From positions 868,001 to 932,000 of the forward strand of contig OY970386.1 in the NCBI GenBank assembly GCA_963719465.1: a stretch of DNA of 64,000 nucleotides, read 5' to 3'. This document shows positions 17,595 through 28,296 of the stretch, one piece after another (position 1 is the first letter of the stretch; each line of letters starts with the position of its first letter). The notes beneath the pieces are model-generated. The model did no database searches, was not told the origin of the DNA, and was given only the letters and a program-made list of their open reading frames with translations. The position numbers and the translations under genes were made by a program. This stretch comes from JALHUB01 sp963719465 (lineage in GTDB: Bacteria > Chloroflexota > Dehalococcoidia > DSTF01 > JALHUB01).

Positions 17595-18050
17595 TCAGGA
17601 GGCTGCGCGGCGGTTGCGAGCAGCCCTTCGGTCGCCGATATCGTCTGAAAGAAGCTGGTCGAGCAGGTTGATGAGGGTCCAGGGGTCGAAGGGCTTGGCC
17701 ATGAAGGGGCCCCGCAGCGGGCCGAAGAGTCTGTCGGCCTCGCATTCGTCGAGGGCGGACATGGCGACCCACACGGGACTGGGCGCCGTACCCTGCAGGC
17801 GGGCGAGAACGTCGCCGCCGAGGCCGTCGGGGAGGCACAGGTCCAGGATGACGGCGTCGAAGGCGTCGCTGTCAAGCTTCTTCAGCGCCTCACCGCCGGA
17901 CTCCGCCTGGGTCGTTTCGAAGCCGCCACAGCGAAGCGATAGATTGAGCATCCTGTTGACGGCCGTATCGTCTTCAATCAGGAGCACCTTTCGACGCTTC
18001 CCCACTCTAGACATTTTCATCCCGCTTCTGTCGTCCTTGCAACCTAACAT
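17595..18050 (-). CDS. Receiver-only response regulator, second copy
   Basis: The 151-residue protein is a single CheY-like receiver with Glu-Asp-Asp in LLIEDD, the phospho-acceptor in VILDLCLPDGLGGDVL, switch Ser in AMSALDE and Lys in AKPFDPW. It lacks an output domain. It is a paralogue of the receiver at 8585. ATG at 18050 or at 18020 (MKMSRVG) could start; the receiver fold begins after both. It is divergent from the UroD-type gene, with 11-bp TGAAG repeats in between. The C-terminus is Arg/Ala-rich. Confidence 0.85.
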   Translation of the reverse strand: MLGCKDDRSGMKMSRVGKRRKVLLIEDDTAVNRMLNLSLRCGGFETTQAESGGEALKKLDSDAFDAVILDLCLPDGLGGDVLARLQGTAPSPVWVAMSALDECEADRLFGPLRGPFMAKPFDPWTLINLLDQLLSDDIGDRRAARNRRAAS

Positions 18051-18092
18051 TCATGATAGGTAGCCAGAGTGCCCCAGGCGTGATGTTGGAGC

Positions 18093-18117
18093 ATGAATCC
18101 GTGAAGACTTTATGAAG
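18093..18117. promoter_or_regulatory. PHO-box-like direct repeats between the receiver and UroD genes
   Basis: GTGAAG (18101-18106) and ATGAAG (18112-18117) are spaced 11 bp; a partial ATGAAT precedes at 18093. The site is 50-70 bases upstream of the receiver gene start. Confidence 0.45.
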
Positions 18118-18349
18118 ATGAGCGAAAAAGGGAGTAGTCGTCTTAGCAGATGGGGGCGGCGTGTCGCGTCAAACTCAACGCTAGCGGCGCGCTCCGCGCC
18201 TGTCATTGCCTGGCCGTCAAGGGGTGAAGCTGCTGCCTTGATCGCCTCTGAAGCTGATGCTAGTATCTGCCTGCAGAAGGCGCCGGCTCAGGGAGGGGAA
18301 TTCCCCTCCTTCTTTTGCCGCTGAAGGGCGCGACTTTTCGGAGAGCAAG

Positions 18350-19615
18350 ATGGCGGAGATGACCAGGCGGGAGCGGGTGAAGGCCGCGCTGAAAGGAAAC
18401 GCGGTCGACCGGCCGCCGGTTTCGTTCTGGGGCCACGATTACGTTCGCGAGTGGACCGCGGGCGGGCTGGCGGAAGCGACGCTGGAGCGATTTCGACGCT
18501 ACGGCTGGGATTTCGTGAAGGTGAACCCGCGCGCGACGTACTACTCCGAGGCGTGGGGAAACGCGTACCGCCGGTCTGGAGACGCGCTCCACGGTCCGGT
18601 GAACGCTTCGTACGTGCTCAAGGCGGCGCGGGACCTGAGCCGACTGGCGCCGGTGGGCGTCCGCTCGGGCCCGTTCGGCGAGCAGTTGAAGGCGCTGCGG
18701 CTGATCGGCAAGGGGCTGGCGGGCGAGGCGCCGTTCGTGCAGACGGTCTTTTCGCCGCTGTCGGTTGTCGGCCGGCTGGCGAACGGCGACCTGGGCGCGG
18801 TGCGGCGCTACATGCGGGAGCACGCGAAGGCGCTGCACGGCGCGCTGGCGGCAGTGACGGAGTCGCTGGCGGCGTACGCGGCGGCCTGCCTGGAAGCGGG
18901 GGCGGACGGCATCTTCTTCGCGACTGTCGAGTGGGCGACGTACGACGCGGCGACGGCGGAGCAGTACGCTGAGTTCGGACGGCCATATGACCTGCGGGTG
19001 CTGAAAGCGGTGGCGGGGGCGGAGTTCAACATCCTGCACGTGTGCCGAAAGCACAACATGCTGGAATCGATGCTCGACTACCCTGTGCAGGCGTTCAACT
19101 GGGCGAATCGCGACAGCGGCAACCCGAGTCTGGCGGCGATGCTGGCGAAGACGAAACGAGCGGTGATGGGGGGCGTCGCGGTGAGGACGGTGGCGGAAGG
19201 AGCGCCGGAAGCGGTGGCCGACGAGGTCGCTCAGGCGCTGGCGGAGACGGGCGGCAAGCGCTTTCTCCTGTCCGGCGGCTGCTCGATACCGCCGCAGGCG
19301 CCGGAGGCGAACCTGCGGGCGGCGATTCAGGCGCTGCCGGTGAAGGCGTGGCGCAGACGAGCGGCAAGCGTCGTCGAAGCGCCGGCGAAGACGGTCGAGA
19401 AGCCGAAGCAGGCGTCGGCGAAAGCAGTAAAGGCGGCCGAGAAGCCGAAGCAGGCGTCGGCGAAAGCAGTAAAGGCGGCCGAGAAGCCGAAGCAGGCGTC
19501 GGCGGCGAAAGCAGTAAAGGCGGCCGGGAAGCCGAAGCGCGGACGGGCGTCGTCGTCGGCAGGAGCTAAGGCGCGTCCGAAGCCGACGCCGCGCACGCGG
19601 GCGACGAAGCGATGA
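18350..19615 (+). CDS. Uroporphyrinogen decarboxylase-family (corrinoid) methyltransferase with basic tail
   Basis: The 421-residue protein has the UroD/MtaA TIM-barrel pattern: RRERVKAALKGNAVDRPPVS at the start, FVKVNPRATYY, and LEAGADGIFF. A His-x-Cys in NILHVCRKHN and a late Cys in LLSGGCSIPP match the zinc ligands of corrinoid methyltransferases rather than heme-pathway HemE. It would move a methyl group to or from a corrinoid protein such as the one at 1-111 (inference). The last 75 residues are unusual: Lys/Ala/Pro-rich, with three EKPKQASAKAVKAA repeats and an Arg/Lys-rich end like histone H1. GGAGAGCAAG precedes the ATG. It overlaps ribF by four bases. Confidence 0.75.
   Translation: MAEMTRRERVKAALKGNAVDRPPVSFWGHDYVREWTAGGLAEATLERFRRYGWDFVKVNPRATYYSEAWGNAYRRSGDALHGPVNASYVLKAARDLSRLAPVGVRSGPFGEQLKALRLIGKGLAGEAPFVQTVFSPLSVVGRLANGDLGAVRRYMREHAKALHGALAAVTESLAAYAAACLEAGADGIFFATVEWATYDAATAEQYAEFGRPYDLRVLKAVAGAEFNILHVCRKHNMLESMLDYPVQAFNWANRDSGNPSLAAMLAKTKRAVMGGVAVRTVAEGAPEAVADEVAQALAETGGKRFLLSGGCSIPPQAPEANLRAAIQALPVKAWRRRAASVVEAPAKTVEKPKQASAKAVKAAEKPKQASAKAVKAAEKPKQASAAKAVKAAGKPKRGRASSSAGAKARPKPTPRTRATKR
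19397..19525 (+). repeat. 42-bp in-frame tandem repeat in the UroD-type gene tail
   Basis: Units begin at 19397, 19439 and 19481, each starting GAGAAGCCGAAGCAGGCG. The third has one extra GCG codon. Each unit encodes 14 residues rich in Lys and Ala. Confidence 0.9.
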
Positions 19616-20571
19616 CGGGCATCGAGCCGCTGGCGGAGCTTCGGGTCGAAGGGCTGACCAGGGAGACGGCGCTGACGGTGGGCGTGTTCGACGGGGTGCA
19701 CCGCGGGCACCTGCTGCTGCTGCGGACGCTGCAAGAACGGGCGCGGGCGCGCGGCCTGGCGACGAGCGTGATCACGCTGCATCCGCATCCGGCGCTGGTG
19801 CTGAACCCGGATGCGGGAATCTTTTATCTCACGAGCCTGGAGGAGAGGATGCGGCTGCTGCGGGCCAGCGGCGTCGATTTCGTGCTGTCGCTGACGTTCA
19901 CGGCGGCGGTGGCGCATCTTTCGGCGACGGATTTCCTCAAGGCGCTGCGGGAGCGGCTGCGAATGCGCTTTCTGCTGGCGGGGCCGGATTTCGCGCTGGG
20001 ACGCGGTCGCGAGGGCGGCGGCGAGGCGCTGAAGCGGATGGGCGCGGAGGCCGGCTTCGAGGTGGAGTCGGTCGGGCCGCTGGTGGAAGACGGGCTGGTC
20101 ATCAGCTCGTCGGCGATCCGGGCGGCGCTGGACGCGGGCGACATCGGGCACGTGAACCGACTGCTGGGACGGCCGTTCTCGCTGGGCGGGCCGGTTGTGA
20201 GCGGCGTCGAGCGGGGGCGGGTGATCGGCTTTCCGACGGCGAACATCGCGGTCGGGTCGGGGCTGGCGCTGCCGCCGTTCGGCGTGTACGTGACGCGGGC
20301 GTGGCTTGAAGGCGAAAGCTACCGGTCGGTGACGGCGATCGGAAAGCGGCCGACGTTCGAGGATGGTGAACGTACGGTCGAGGTGCATATAATGGACTTC
20401 GGCGGGGACCTCTACGGACGAGAGCTACGGATCGACGTGCTGAAGCGGCTGCGCGGCGAGGAGCGTTTCGCGAGCGCGGAGGCGCTGATCGAGCAGATCG
20501 GCAAGGACGTTGAGGCGGCGCGGCATTATTTCGACAGCGCGCCCGAGGCCAGCGATGAAACCCCCGCCTAA
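19612..20571 (+). CDS. ribF: Bifunctional riboflavin kinase / FAD synthetase
   Basis: The 319-residue enzyme phosphorylates riboflavin to FMN and adenylates FMN to FAD. The N-terminal nucleotidyltransferase shows TVGVFDGVHRGHLLLL with the HxGH site, and VISSSAIRAALDAGD. The C-terminal kinase shows GRVIGFPTANI and a KRPTFEDGERTVEVHIMDF stretch. The ATG overlaps the stop of the UroD-type gene (ATGA), so the two are probably translationally coupled. It is the usual length for the family. Confidence 0.95.
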   Translation: MTGIEPLAELRVEGLTRETALTVGVFDGVHRGHLLLLRTLQERARARGLATSVITLHPHPALVLNPDAGIFYLTSLEERMRLLRASGVDFVLSLTFTAAVAHLSATDFLKALRERLRMRFLLAGPDFALGRGREGGGEALKRMGAEAGFEVESVGPLVEDGLVISSSAIRAALDAGDIGHVNRLLGRPFSLGGPVVSGVERGRVIGFPTANIAVGSGLALPPFGVYVTRAWLEGESYRSVTAIGKRPTFEDGERTVEVHIMDFGGDLYGRELRIDVLKRLRGEERFASAEALIEQIGKDVEAARHYFDSAPEASDETPA

Positions 20572-20585
20572 CGAGTGTGTTGGCT

Positions 20586-21953
20586 ATGCCTTCGATTGAA
20601 GAGCAGGTACAGCTTCTAATGCGCGGCGTCGTCTACGGCGACGAGGGCGTGGCGCGCGCGATGGAGAGCGAGTTGCGGGAGCGGCTCTCCGAGGGGCGGC
20701 CGCTGCGGGTGTACCTTGGCATCGACCCGACGGCGCCGGACCTGACGCTCGGGCATACGGTGCCGATGCGGAAGCTGCGCCAGTTTCAGCGGCTGGGCCA
20801 CGAGGCGATCCTGCTCATCGGCGGGTTCACGGCGCTGGTGGGCGACCCGAGCGACAAGGAGTCGACGCGGCCGATGCTGACGCTGGCGGAGATCGAGGCG
20901 AACGCGCAGACGTACACGGAGCAGGCGTTCAAGGTGCTCGACCGGGAACACACGATCATCCGCAACAACGCGGAGTGGCTGAGCAAGCTGACGTTCGAGG
21001 AACTGATCAAGATCGCGTCGCATTTTACGGTCGGGCAGTTCATGCAGCGGGACAACTTCTCGAAGCGGCGGGAGCGCGGCGAGCCGATCTACGTGCACGA
21101 GTTCTTCTACGCGTTCATGCAGGCTTATGACGCGGTGTCGCTTCAGACGGACGCGCAGATAGGCGCGACGGAGCAGCTCTTCAACCTGATGGCGGGCCGG
21201 ACGCTGCAACGGGCGTACGGGCAGCCGCCGCAGATTGCTATCTGCATGCCGATACTGGTCGGGACGGACGGGCAGCTGCGGATGTCGAAGACGCAGGGGA
21301 ACTACATTGCGCTGAACGACCCGCCGGAGGAGATGTACGGGAAGGTGATGTCGCTGCCGGACGGCGTGATGCTGGACTACTTTACGCTGGTGACGGACAC
21401 ACCTCAGGAGGAGATCGAGGAGATGCGGCGGAAGCTGGAAGAGCGATCGGTGAACCCGATGGAGGTGAAGAAGCGGCTGGCGCGGGAGATCGTGACGGAC
21501 CTGCATGGCGCGGAGTCGGCGCAAGAGGCGGAGGGGGCGTTCGAGCGAACGTTCCAGAGGGGAGAGGAGCCCGAGAAGCTCGTCGAGTTTAGGATACCGT
21601 TCGGCGAGTACGAGTCAGTCATCCATATTTCGGCGGGAAAGAGTGCTTCGAGAGCGGCCCCGGATGTACGTTTGGTTCATCCCGATGGCACGACCGTCCT
21701 CGTCCATGTGGAGTCGAGCACTCGCGCCGAGGGGGCAATCCCCGTCGACAAGGTCCGCATCCACCTGGCACACCTCATTGCGGCCGCAGATTTCGCTCGC
21801 AGCACGAGCGAAGCGCGCAGCCTTGTGGAGCAGGGGGCGGTAGATGTCGATGGCAAGCCTGAGCAGGGATTCTACGCCCTCGTCGGGGATGGTTCCGTGA
21901 TCCGAGTTGGAAAGCACCGGTTCGTGCGGATTGTGGATTCGGACAAGGCGTAG
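20586..21953 (+). CDS. tyrS: Tyrosyl-tRNA synthetase
   Basis: The 455-residue enzyme charges tRNA-Tyr. Class I signatures are LTLGHTVPMRKL (HIGH-type) and RMSKTQGN (KMSKS-type), with LGIDPTAPDL near the N-terminus. An S4 RNA-binding domain is at the C-terminus (STSEARSLVEQGAVDVDG). Between the catalytic core and S4 is a stretch of about 45 residues (from FGEYESVIHISAGK) that is not typical, and codon use from about 21585 to the end is less GC-rich at third positions than the core, suggesting a recombined C-terminus. ATG at 20586 is chosen over GTG/TTG just upstream because it gives the usual N-terminus. Confidence 0.95.
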   Translation: MPSIEEQVQLLMRGVVYGDEGVARAMESELRERLSEGRPLRVYLGIDPTAPDLTLGHTVPMRKLRQFQRLGHEAILLIGGFTALVGDPSDKESTRPMLTLAEIEANAQTYTEQAFKVLDREHTIIRNNAEWLSKLTFEELIKIASHFTVGQFMQRDNFSKRRERGEPIYVHEFFYAFMQAYDAVSLQTDAQIGATEQLFNLMAGRTLQRAYGQPPQIAICMPILVGTDGQLRMSKTQGNYIALNDPPEEMYGKVMSLPDGVMLDYFTLVTDTPQEEIEEMRRKLEERSVNPMEVKKRLAREIVTDLHGAESAQEAEGAFERTFQRGEEPEKLVEFRIPFGEYESVIHISAGKSASRAAPDVRLVHPDGTTVLVHVESSTRAEGAIPVDKVRIHLAHLIAAADFARSTSEARSLVEQGAVDVDGKPEQGFYALVGDGSVIRVGKHRFVRIVDSDKA

Positions 21954-21966
21954 GAAGCGGGCGCAC

Positions 21967-22067
21967 GGGAGGACTAAAGTCCTCCCCTACATTGTCAATC
22001 TAGAGGCGTCGCAGGCGGGCAGAAGCCGGTCGGGCGAGACCCCGACGGGCAGGCCGCCCGACCTACG
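21967..22067 (+). repeat. Two hairpin + CTAC repeats after tyrS
   Basis: The first has arms GGGAGGACT (21967-21975) and AGTCCTCCC (21978-21986) with a two-base loop, followed by CTACATT. The second has GGTCGGGCG (22028-22036) and CGCCCGACC (22055-22063) with an 18-base loop, followed by TACG. All arms are perfect 9-base complements. Confidence 0.7.
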
Positions 22068-22100
22068 CGGTAAGTGGTAGGCGGGCAAGCGGGGTATGGC

Positions 22101-22586
22101 GTGGACTTCGATTTTCAGATAGACCTGGCGGAGATGGCGAACTCGCTGGATACGGCGGAGGTGGTGGCGCTGTACTTTCCGCTGCTCCGCAAGACGCTCA
22201 TCGTCGATGGGCGCTCCAACGCCGTCGACGCGCCGATGGTGAAGATCGTCGAGATGGTGGCGACGCCGGAGGAGCGCTTCCGATCGCTGAGGCGGCTGCG
22301 GCCGCGCTTCCCAAAGCCGGACAGCCTGACGCTCATCCCCTGGCCGAAGTACGTGGAGAGCCTGGTAAGCCTGGGAATGTGGCAGCACCTGGTTGAGCGA
22401 TTCGTGAACCTGGGGTTTCCAGACATGGTGAAGGAATGCCAGTCGTGCTACGAGGAGCTGCTGGCGCAGGAGAAGGGGGAGATCCAGCGGGCGCTGGTCG
22501 GCGAGAACTACAAGTCGGTCTGGGAGGCGAAGCCGGGCGACTGGCAGGCGACAGACGAGGAGCCGGAGGACGACTCCGGAATGTGA
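22101..22586 (+). CDS. Hypothetical protein
   Basis: The 161-residue product (from a GTG at 22101: DFDFQIDLAEMANSLDTAEV onward) reads like a folded helical protein, with FPLLRKTLIVDGR, FPDMVKECQSCYEEL and an acidic C-terminus DEEPEDDSGM. No domain is recognised and there is no signal peptide or membrane segment. The start is uncertain; an ATG at 22134 is an alternative. It follows two hairpin repeats and stands alone. Confidence 0.6.
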   Translation: MDFDFQIDLAEMANSLDTAEVVALYFPLLRKTLIVDGRSNAVDAPMVKIVEMVATPEERFRSLRRLRPRFPKPDSLTLIPWPKYVESLVSLGMWQHLVERFVNLGFPDMVKECQSCYEELLAQEKGEIQRALVGENYKSVWEAKPGDWQATDEEPEDDSGM

Positions 22587-22641
22587 GGCTTGGCGGGACC
22601 CGACCCCTTCGGCGGCCGCTGGCGGTGATTCGGCTTAGCTT

Positions 22642-24783
22642 CTATTTCGCCCGCCAGCGCCTCCTGGCGTAGAAAGCGCCAGACGTTAGCAGCAGCACAG
22701 CGACCGCAGCAATTCCCCCAAGAGCGAACGGCGCCGTCGACGGAGAGCCGGCTGTCTGCTGGAGCGACGCGTCCGGCGCGTCGGCCAAGCCACCGACGGC
22801 AGGGAAGGGCGTGCGCGTGGGGGTAGGGCCGGTCGTGGGCGTTGGGGTGGGCGTCGATACGCTGGTGCAGCCGGCAGCGACAGCGGCGTTATAGGCGTCG
22901 ATGAGCCCGTAGCCGAAGGTGTTGTTGGGGATAGGCGACCCCAGCGCGACGGCGCTGCTGAGTATGTAGTTGCGCAAGTCTGTGCGGGCCGTCGAGGCCG
23001 GGACGGAGCCACCCGATTTCAGGTCCGGACGGCACTGGAGGAGAAGCGCGGCGACGGCGGCAACGTGCGGGGCGGCAGCGGAAGTGCCGCCGAACTGCTT
23101 TCCGGTCACCTGGCAGCTTCCGTAACCGAAGCCGCCGGCGCCCGACACGCAGACGTTGTCGATGCCGGTGATGTCTGGTTTGATGCGGCCGTCGTTCGTT
23201 GTGCCGCGGCCGCTATATGGCTCGATCGTGTCGTGCCCCGGATTCGCCTGGTCGATGGCACCGACGGAGACGACACCGTTGCCGGCGTCGGACTGGTTGG
23301 GAACGCTGCTCGATAGCGTGTTGAAATTGAGAAGGGCATCATTTGGGAAGAGAGTCGCTCCGCTGAGGGGGACGAGGAACAGGTCAAGGGTGCGCAACGC
23401 GGCCCCCGAGTGCTTCTGGACCGCGATGGCATAGTCATGCACGGCCCCCGTCGTGTTGTGCCAGTACAGACTTTCCACGGGGTTGCCGCTGCCGTTCTGA
23501 ACGTTCGTGCTGGACTGCAATAGTGTCCCGTTCTGGTCGTCATAGAGGTACAGGTCGTAGTCATTGCCCGAGTGCCCCCAGGAGTCGTTCCACTGGAGGA
23601 ACACGTATGCATCACCGTCCGTCTGGAGTTCGAACTCGTCCACGGGGAAAGGTCCCCTGCCCAGGGCGTCGGTGGTGTTGGCCGTGGCCTGGAACTTGTT
23701 CCACCCGGAGTAGGTACCGCCATAATCTGTGAATTGCTCCTGGTAGTGCGCCCAAGCGTCGTTTCCCACGGCCGTTGTATAGAACCGGATAGGGTTGCCC
23801 GCCAGGTTGAGCTGGGTTGACGTATTGCTCGAGACGGCGCTGGTGCCGTCGTAAGGGCCGGCGTTGAAGAAGCTGACGTCATCAACAACCACGTCGGTGT
23901 GAGCGGCAAGGCAGGTCACGGCGTTAGGGAAGTCGAGGGATGTCGCGGAGGCGGCGAAGTATAGCTGGGCGCCGGGGGCGATATCGTGGACAATCTCAAG
24001 CATGGCGGTCCCCTCGCCTTTTCCCAAGGTGGTCGGGTTGCCACCCAGGACGTTGCAGGTGGAGGTGTCGACGGAGCCGAGGTCGCCGGTTGCCTGGGAG
24101 GCGGCGAGCCCGAGGACGCCGTCGGAGATGACGCCGACTTTGACCCCGGCGCCGCTAACGCCGAAGGTGGAGCGGGCAAGGTTGGCGCGGATGATTGCAT
24201 CGCCTTCCGTCGTCACGGAGCCGGTCTGGAAGAAGGCGTAGTCGGGGAGGCGCACCGACTCGACGGTGGTCGAGGCGGCCAGCGTGCTGAGCGCGTTCGG
24301 AGACACCCAGCCCTGCACGAGGGTGAGGTCGTTGGATACCCGCTCCACGGTCAGTCCGGCCGCCTGCAGGGCGTTGAGGAGCGCAGCGTCGGCGGCGGCG
24401 ACTTTCACGTAGACCTGCACGTCGCCGGCGGCGTTAATGCGCATCGCTTTGCCCTGGACAAGCGGCTTCAGGTCGTCGGGGAGCTGGTCCGGCAGGTGGA
24501 TGCCTTTGGGCTGGCCCTGTTGCACGGCAGCGGCTGCGGCGTCGCGCAATTCGGCTAGGGGAGACGCGAGCTTGGGGTCCTGGGGGTGCAACGGGACGGC
24601 CGGCGAGAAGTTGGAGACCGTCGGTAGAGACGACGCGACCGGTATGCGCGTGACCAACGGCGCGGGCGTCGGCGGCGGGGCACCGGAGGCGGGCGGACTG
24701 CCGGTCCCGACGTAGCCAATAGCAAATACGAAGATCAGCGACAGCGTGATGATCAGATATCTCACCAGGGTTCGAGCGTTCAT
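22642..24783 (-). CDS. Secreted subtilisin-like (S8) protease with C-terminal membrane anchor
   Basis: The 713-residue protein has a signal peptide (about residues 1-35), a propeptide-like region, and an S8 domain. The catalytic Asp is in VKVGVISDGVLG and the Ser in GGTSAAAPHVAAVAALLL. The usual HGTHVAG His motif is replaced by GEGTAMLEIVHDIAPGA, placing Glu where His is expected. A beta-rich domain interrupts the catalytic domain (about residues 330-480, with WNDSWGHSGNDYDLYLYDD), like a pre-peptidase jelly-roll. A TPTPTPTTGPTPTRTP linker and a C-terminal helix with ARRRWRAK suggest surface anchoring. GGAGGT precedes the ATG. Confidence 0.85.
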   Translation of the reverse strand: MNARTLVRYLIITLSLIFVFAIGYVGTGSPPASGAPPPTPAPLVTRIPVASSLPTVSNFSPAVPLHPQDPKLASPLAELRDAAAAAVQQGQPKGIHLPDQLPDDLKPLVQGKAMRINAAGDVQVYVKVAAADAALLNALQAAGLTVERVSNDLTLVQGWVSPNALSTLAASTTVESVRLPDYAFFQTGSVTTEGDAIIRANLARSTFGVSGAGVKVGVISDGVLGLAASQATGDLGSVDTSTCNVLGGNPTTLGKGEGTAMLEIVHDIAPGAQLYFAASATSLDFPNAVTCLAAHTDVVVDDVSFFNAGPYDGTSAVSSNTSTQLNLAGNPIRFYTTAVGNDAWAHYQEQFTDYGGTYSGWNKFQATANTTDALGRGPFPVDEFELQTDGDAYVFLQWNDSWGHSGNDYDLYLYDDQNGTLLQSSTNVQNGSGNPVESLYWHNTTGAVHDYAIAVQKHSGAALRTLDLFLVPLSGATLFPNDALLNFNTLSSSVPNQSDAGNGVVSVGAIDQANPGHDTIEPYSGRGTTNDGRIKPDITGIDNVCVSGAGGFGYGSCQVTGKQFGGTSAAAPHVAAVAALLLQCRPDLKSGGSVPASTARTDLRNYILSSAVALGSPIPNNTFGYGLIDAYNAAVAAGCTSVSTPTPTPTTGPTPTRTPFPAVGGLADAPDASLQQTAGSPSTAPFALGGIAAVAVLLLTSGAFYARRRWRAK

Positions 24784-24988
24784 GCTTCCACCTCCGGAGA
24801 CTCGTTCGGTAACGGGAGTTATCGCTGGTGCGGGATCATAGCCTCGTCGCGACGCTAACTCGAAGAGGGCTGGCCACCGGGTTGTAGGCTATACTATCGT
24901 TATCGCGTTGTCAATAGCGCGGGCGGCAAAAACGGCAGCACTACGCCGAGGAGCGTCCGGCTGGTAAAATCGGGGCGAATCGGGCAGC

Positions 24989-25017
24989 TTGAATTCCGCC
25001 TCCGGCGAGACTATTCT
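24989..25017 (+). promoter_or_regulatory. Probable promoter of the hsp20-lon pair
   Basis: TTGAAT (24989-24994) and TATTCT (25012-25017) are separated by 17 bases and lie about 50 bases before the hsp20 start. No CIRCE element is seen. The rest of 24784-24988 holds no gene. Confidence 0.45.
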
Positions 25018-25068
25018 GAGTTTAGGGGGATTCTTCGTCGCGGGGAGGCGACCGAAGGAGGAACGACA

Positions 25069-25524
25069 ATGATCCGCAGCAGGGCGTTCGCCGAATTCGA
25101 GCGATTGCACGAGCAGATGGAGCAGATGTGGCGACGGCTGTCGGAAGGGGCGTCCGGAAGGTCGCGCTTCTGCAGTCCGACGCTGGCGCCGCCTACGGAC
25201 GTCTACGAGACGGCGGACGAGGTGGTGATAGTGGCTGAGATCGCCGGCATCGACGAGCAGGAGGTCGAGGTCGAGATCGAGGGGGACCGACTGAGGTTCC
25301 ACGGCGAGAAGGTGGACCGGGAGGCGCATCCGGCGCGGCGACATACGCAGATGGAGATATGCTACGGCCTTTTCGGGCGGTCGCTGGTGCTGCCGGCGCG
25401 GGTCGACGCCTCGCAGGCGAAGGTGACGTACGGCGACGGATTCCTGCGCATCGTCCTGCCTAAGGTGCCGGAACAGCCGCCTCATCACGTGCGAGTGGCT
25501 GTCCGCAAGGCGAGTAGTCAGTAG
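25069..25524 (+). CDS. Small heat-shock protein, Hsp20/alpha-crystallin family
   Basis: The 151-residue chaperone holds unfolded proteins without ATP. The alpha-crystallin domain spans about residues 45-148, with PPTDVYETADEVVIVAEIAG at its start and RIVLPKVPEQPP near its end; the I-x-I type tail motif is replaced by a short polar end. GAAGGAGG precedes the ATG. It lies 16 bases upstream of lon, so holding and degradation of damaged proteins are probably co-expressed. Confidence 0.93.
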   Translation: MIRSRAFAEFERLHEQMEQMWRRLSEGASGRSRFCSPTLAPPTDVYETADEVVIVAEIAGIDEQEVEVEIEGDRLRFHGEKVDREAHPARRHTQMEICYGLFGRSLVLPARVDASQAKVTYGDGFLRIVLPKVPEQPPHHVRVAVRKASSQ

Positions 25525-25540
25525 CTCCGGGGGAATTGCC

Positions 25541-27943
<2,403 letters not shown>

Positions 27944-27995
27944 CGCCGTCCACCAATTGCTCGATACGCTTTCGGCGGCTAGCGGTACCCAAGCA

Positions 27996-28047
27996 TTGCA
28001 TGTTGGACTGTTCTTTCTTACAATGAAGTAAGACTTGTAATTCTTAC
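27996..28047 (+). promoter_or_regulatory. Promoter and double operator of the toxin-antitoxin pair
   Basis: TTGCAT (27996-28001) and TACAAT (28019-28024) are 17 bases apart. A palindrome TCTTAC (28016-28021) / GTAAGA (28028-28033) overlaps the -10, and a second, GTAA (28037-28040) / TTAC (28044-28047), follows. The spacing suits autorepression by the AbrB-type antitoxin. Confidence 0.6.
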
Positions 28048-28065
28048 CGAGAAGAAAGGACCGAA

Positions 28066-28296
28066 ATGGGGGCCAGAACCAGGGTCACGAGCAAAGGACA
28101 AGTGACGATTCCCAAGGATGTTCGTGATCGGCTGGGACTGAGGGCGGGGGACGAGATCGAGTTCGTCGACGACCGCGGCAGCTTTCGCGTGCAGAAGCGC
28201 GTCGTGGCCTCCCCGTTTCGGAAGTATCGCGGCCGGCTGAAGCGATTAGCGGGACGGAGTCCCGACGATCTCGTTGAGGGGATGCGCGGCCGATGA
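28066..28296 (+). CDS. vapB: AbrB/SpoVT-type antitoxin
   Basis: The 76-residue protein starts with a swapped-hairpin AbrB fold: TRVTSKGQVTIPKDVRDRLG then LRAGDEIEFVDDRGSFRVQK. This fold binds operator DNA as a dimer; the basic C-terminal half (KYRGRLKRLAGRSPDDLVE) would cover the toxin. It overlaps the toxin by four bases (ATGA), the classic coupled arrangement. Confidence 0.88.
   Translation: MGARTRVTSKGQVTIPKDVRDRLGLRAGDEIEFVDDRGSFRVQKRVVASPFRKYRGRLKRLAGRSPDDLVEGMRGR

Noticed and set aside
18350..19615. Heme-pathway uroporphyrinogen decarboxylase HemE
   Set aside because: HxC and late Cys zinc-ligand pattern, absence of other heme genes and presence of corrinoid genes favour a methyltransferase.
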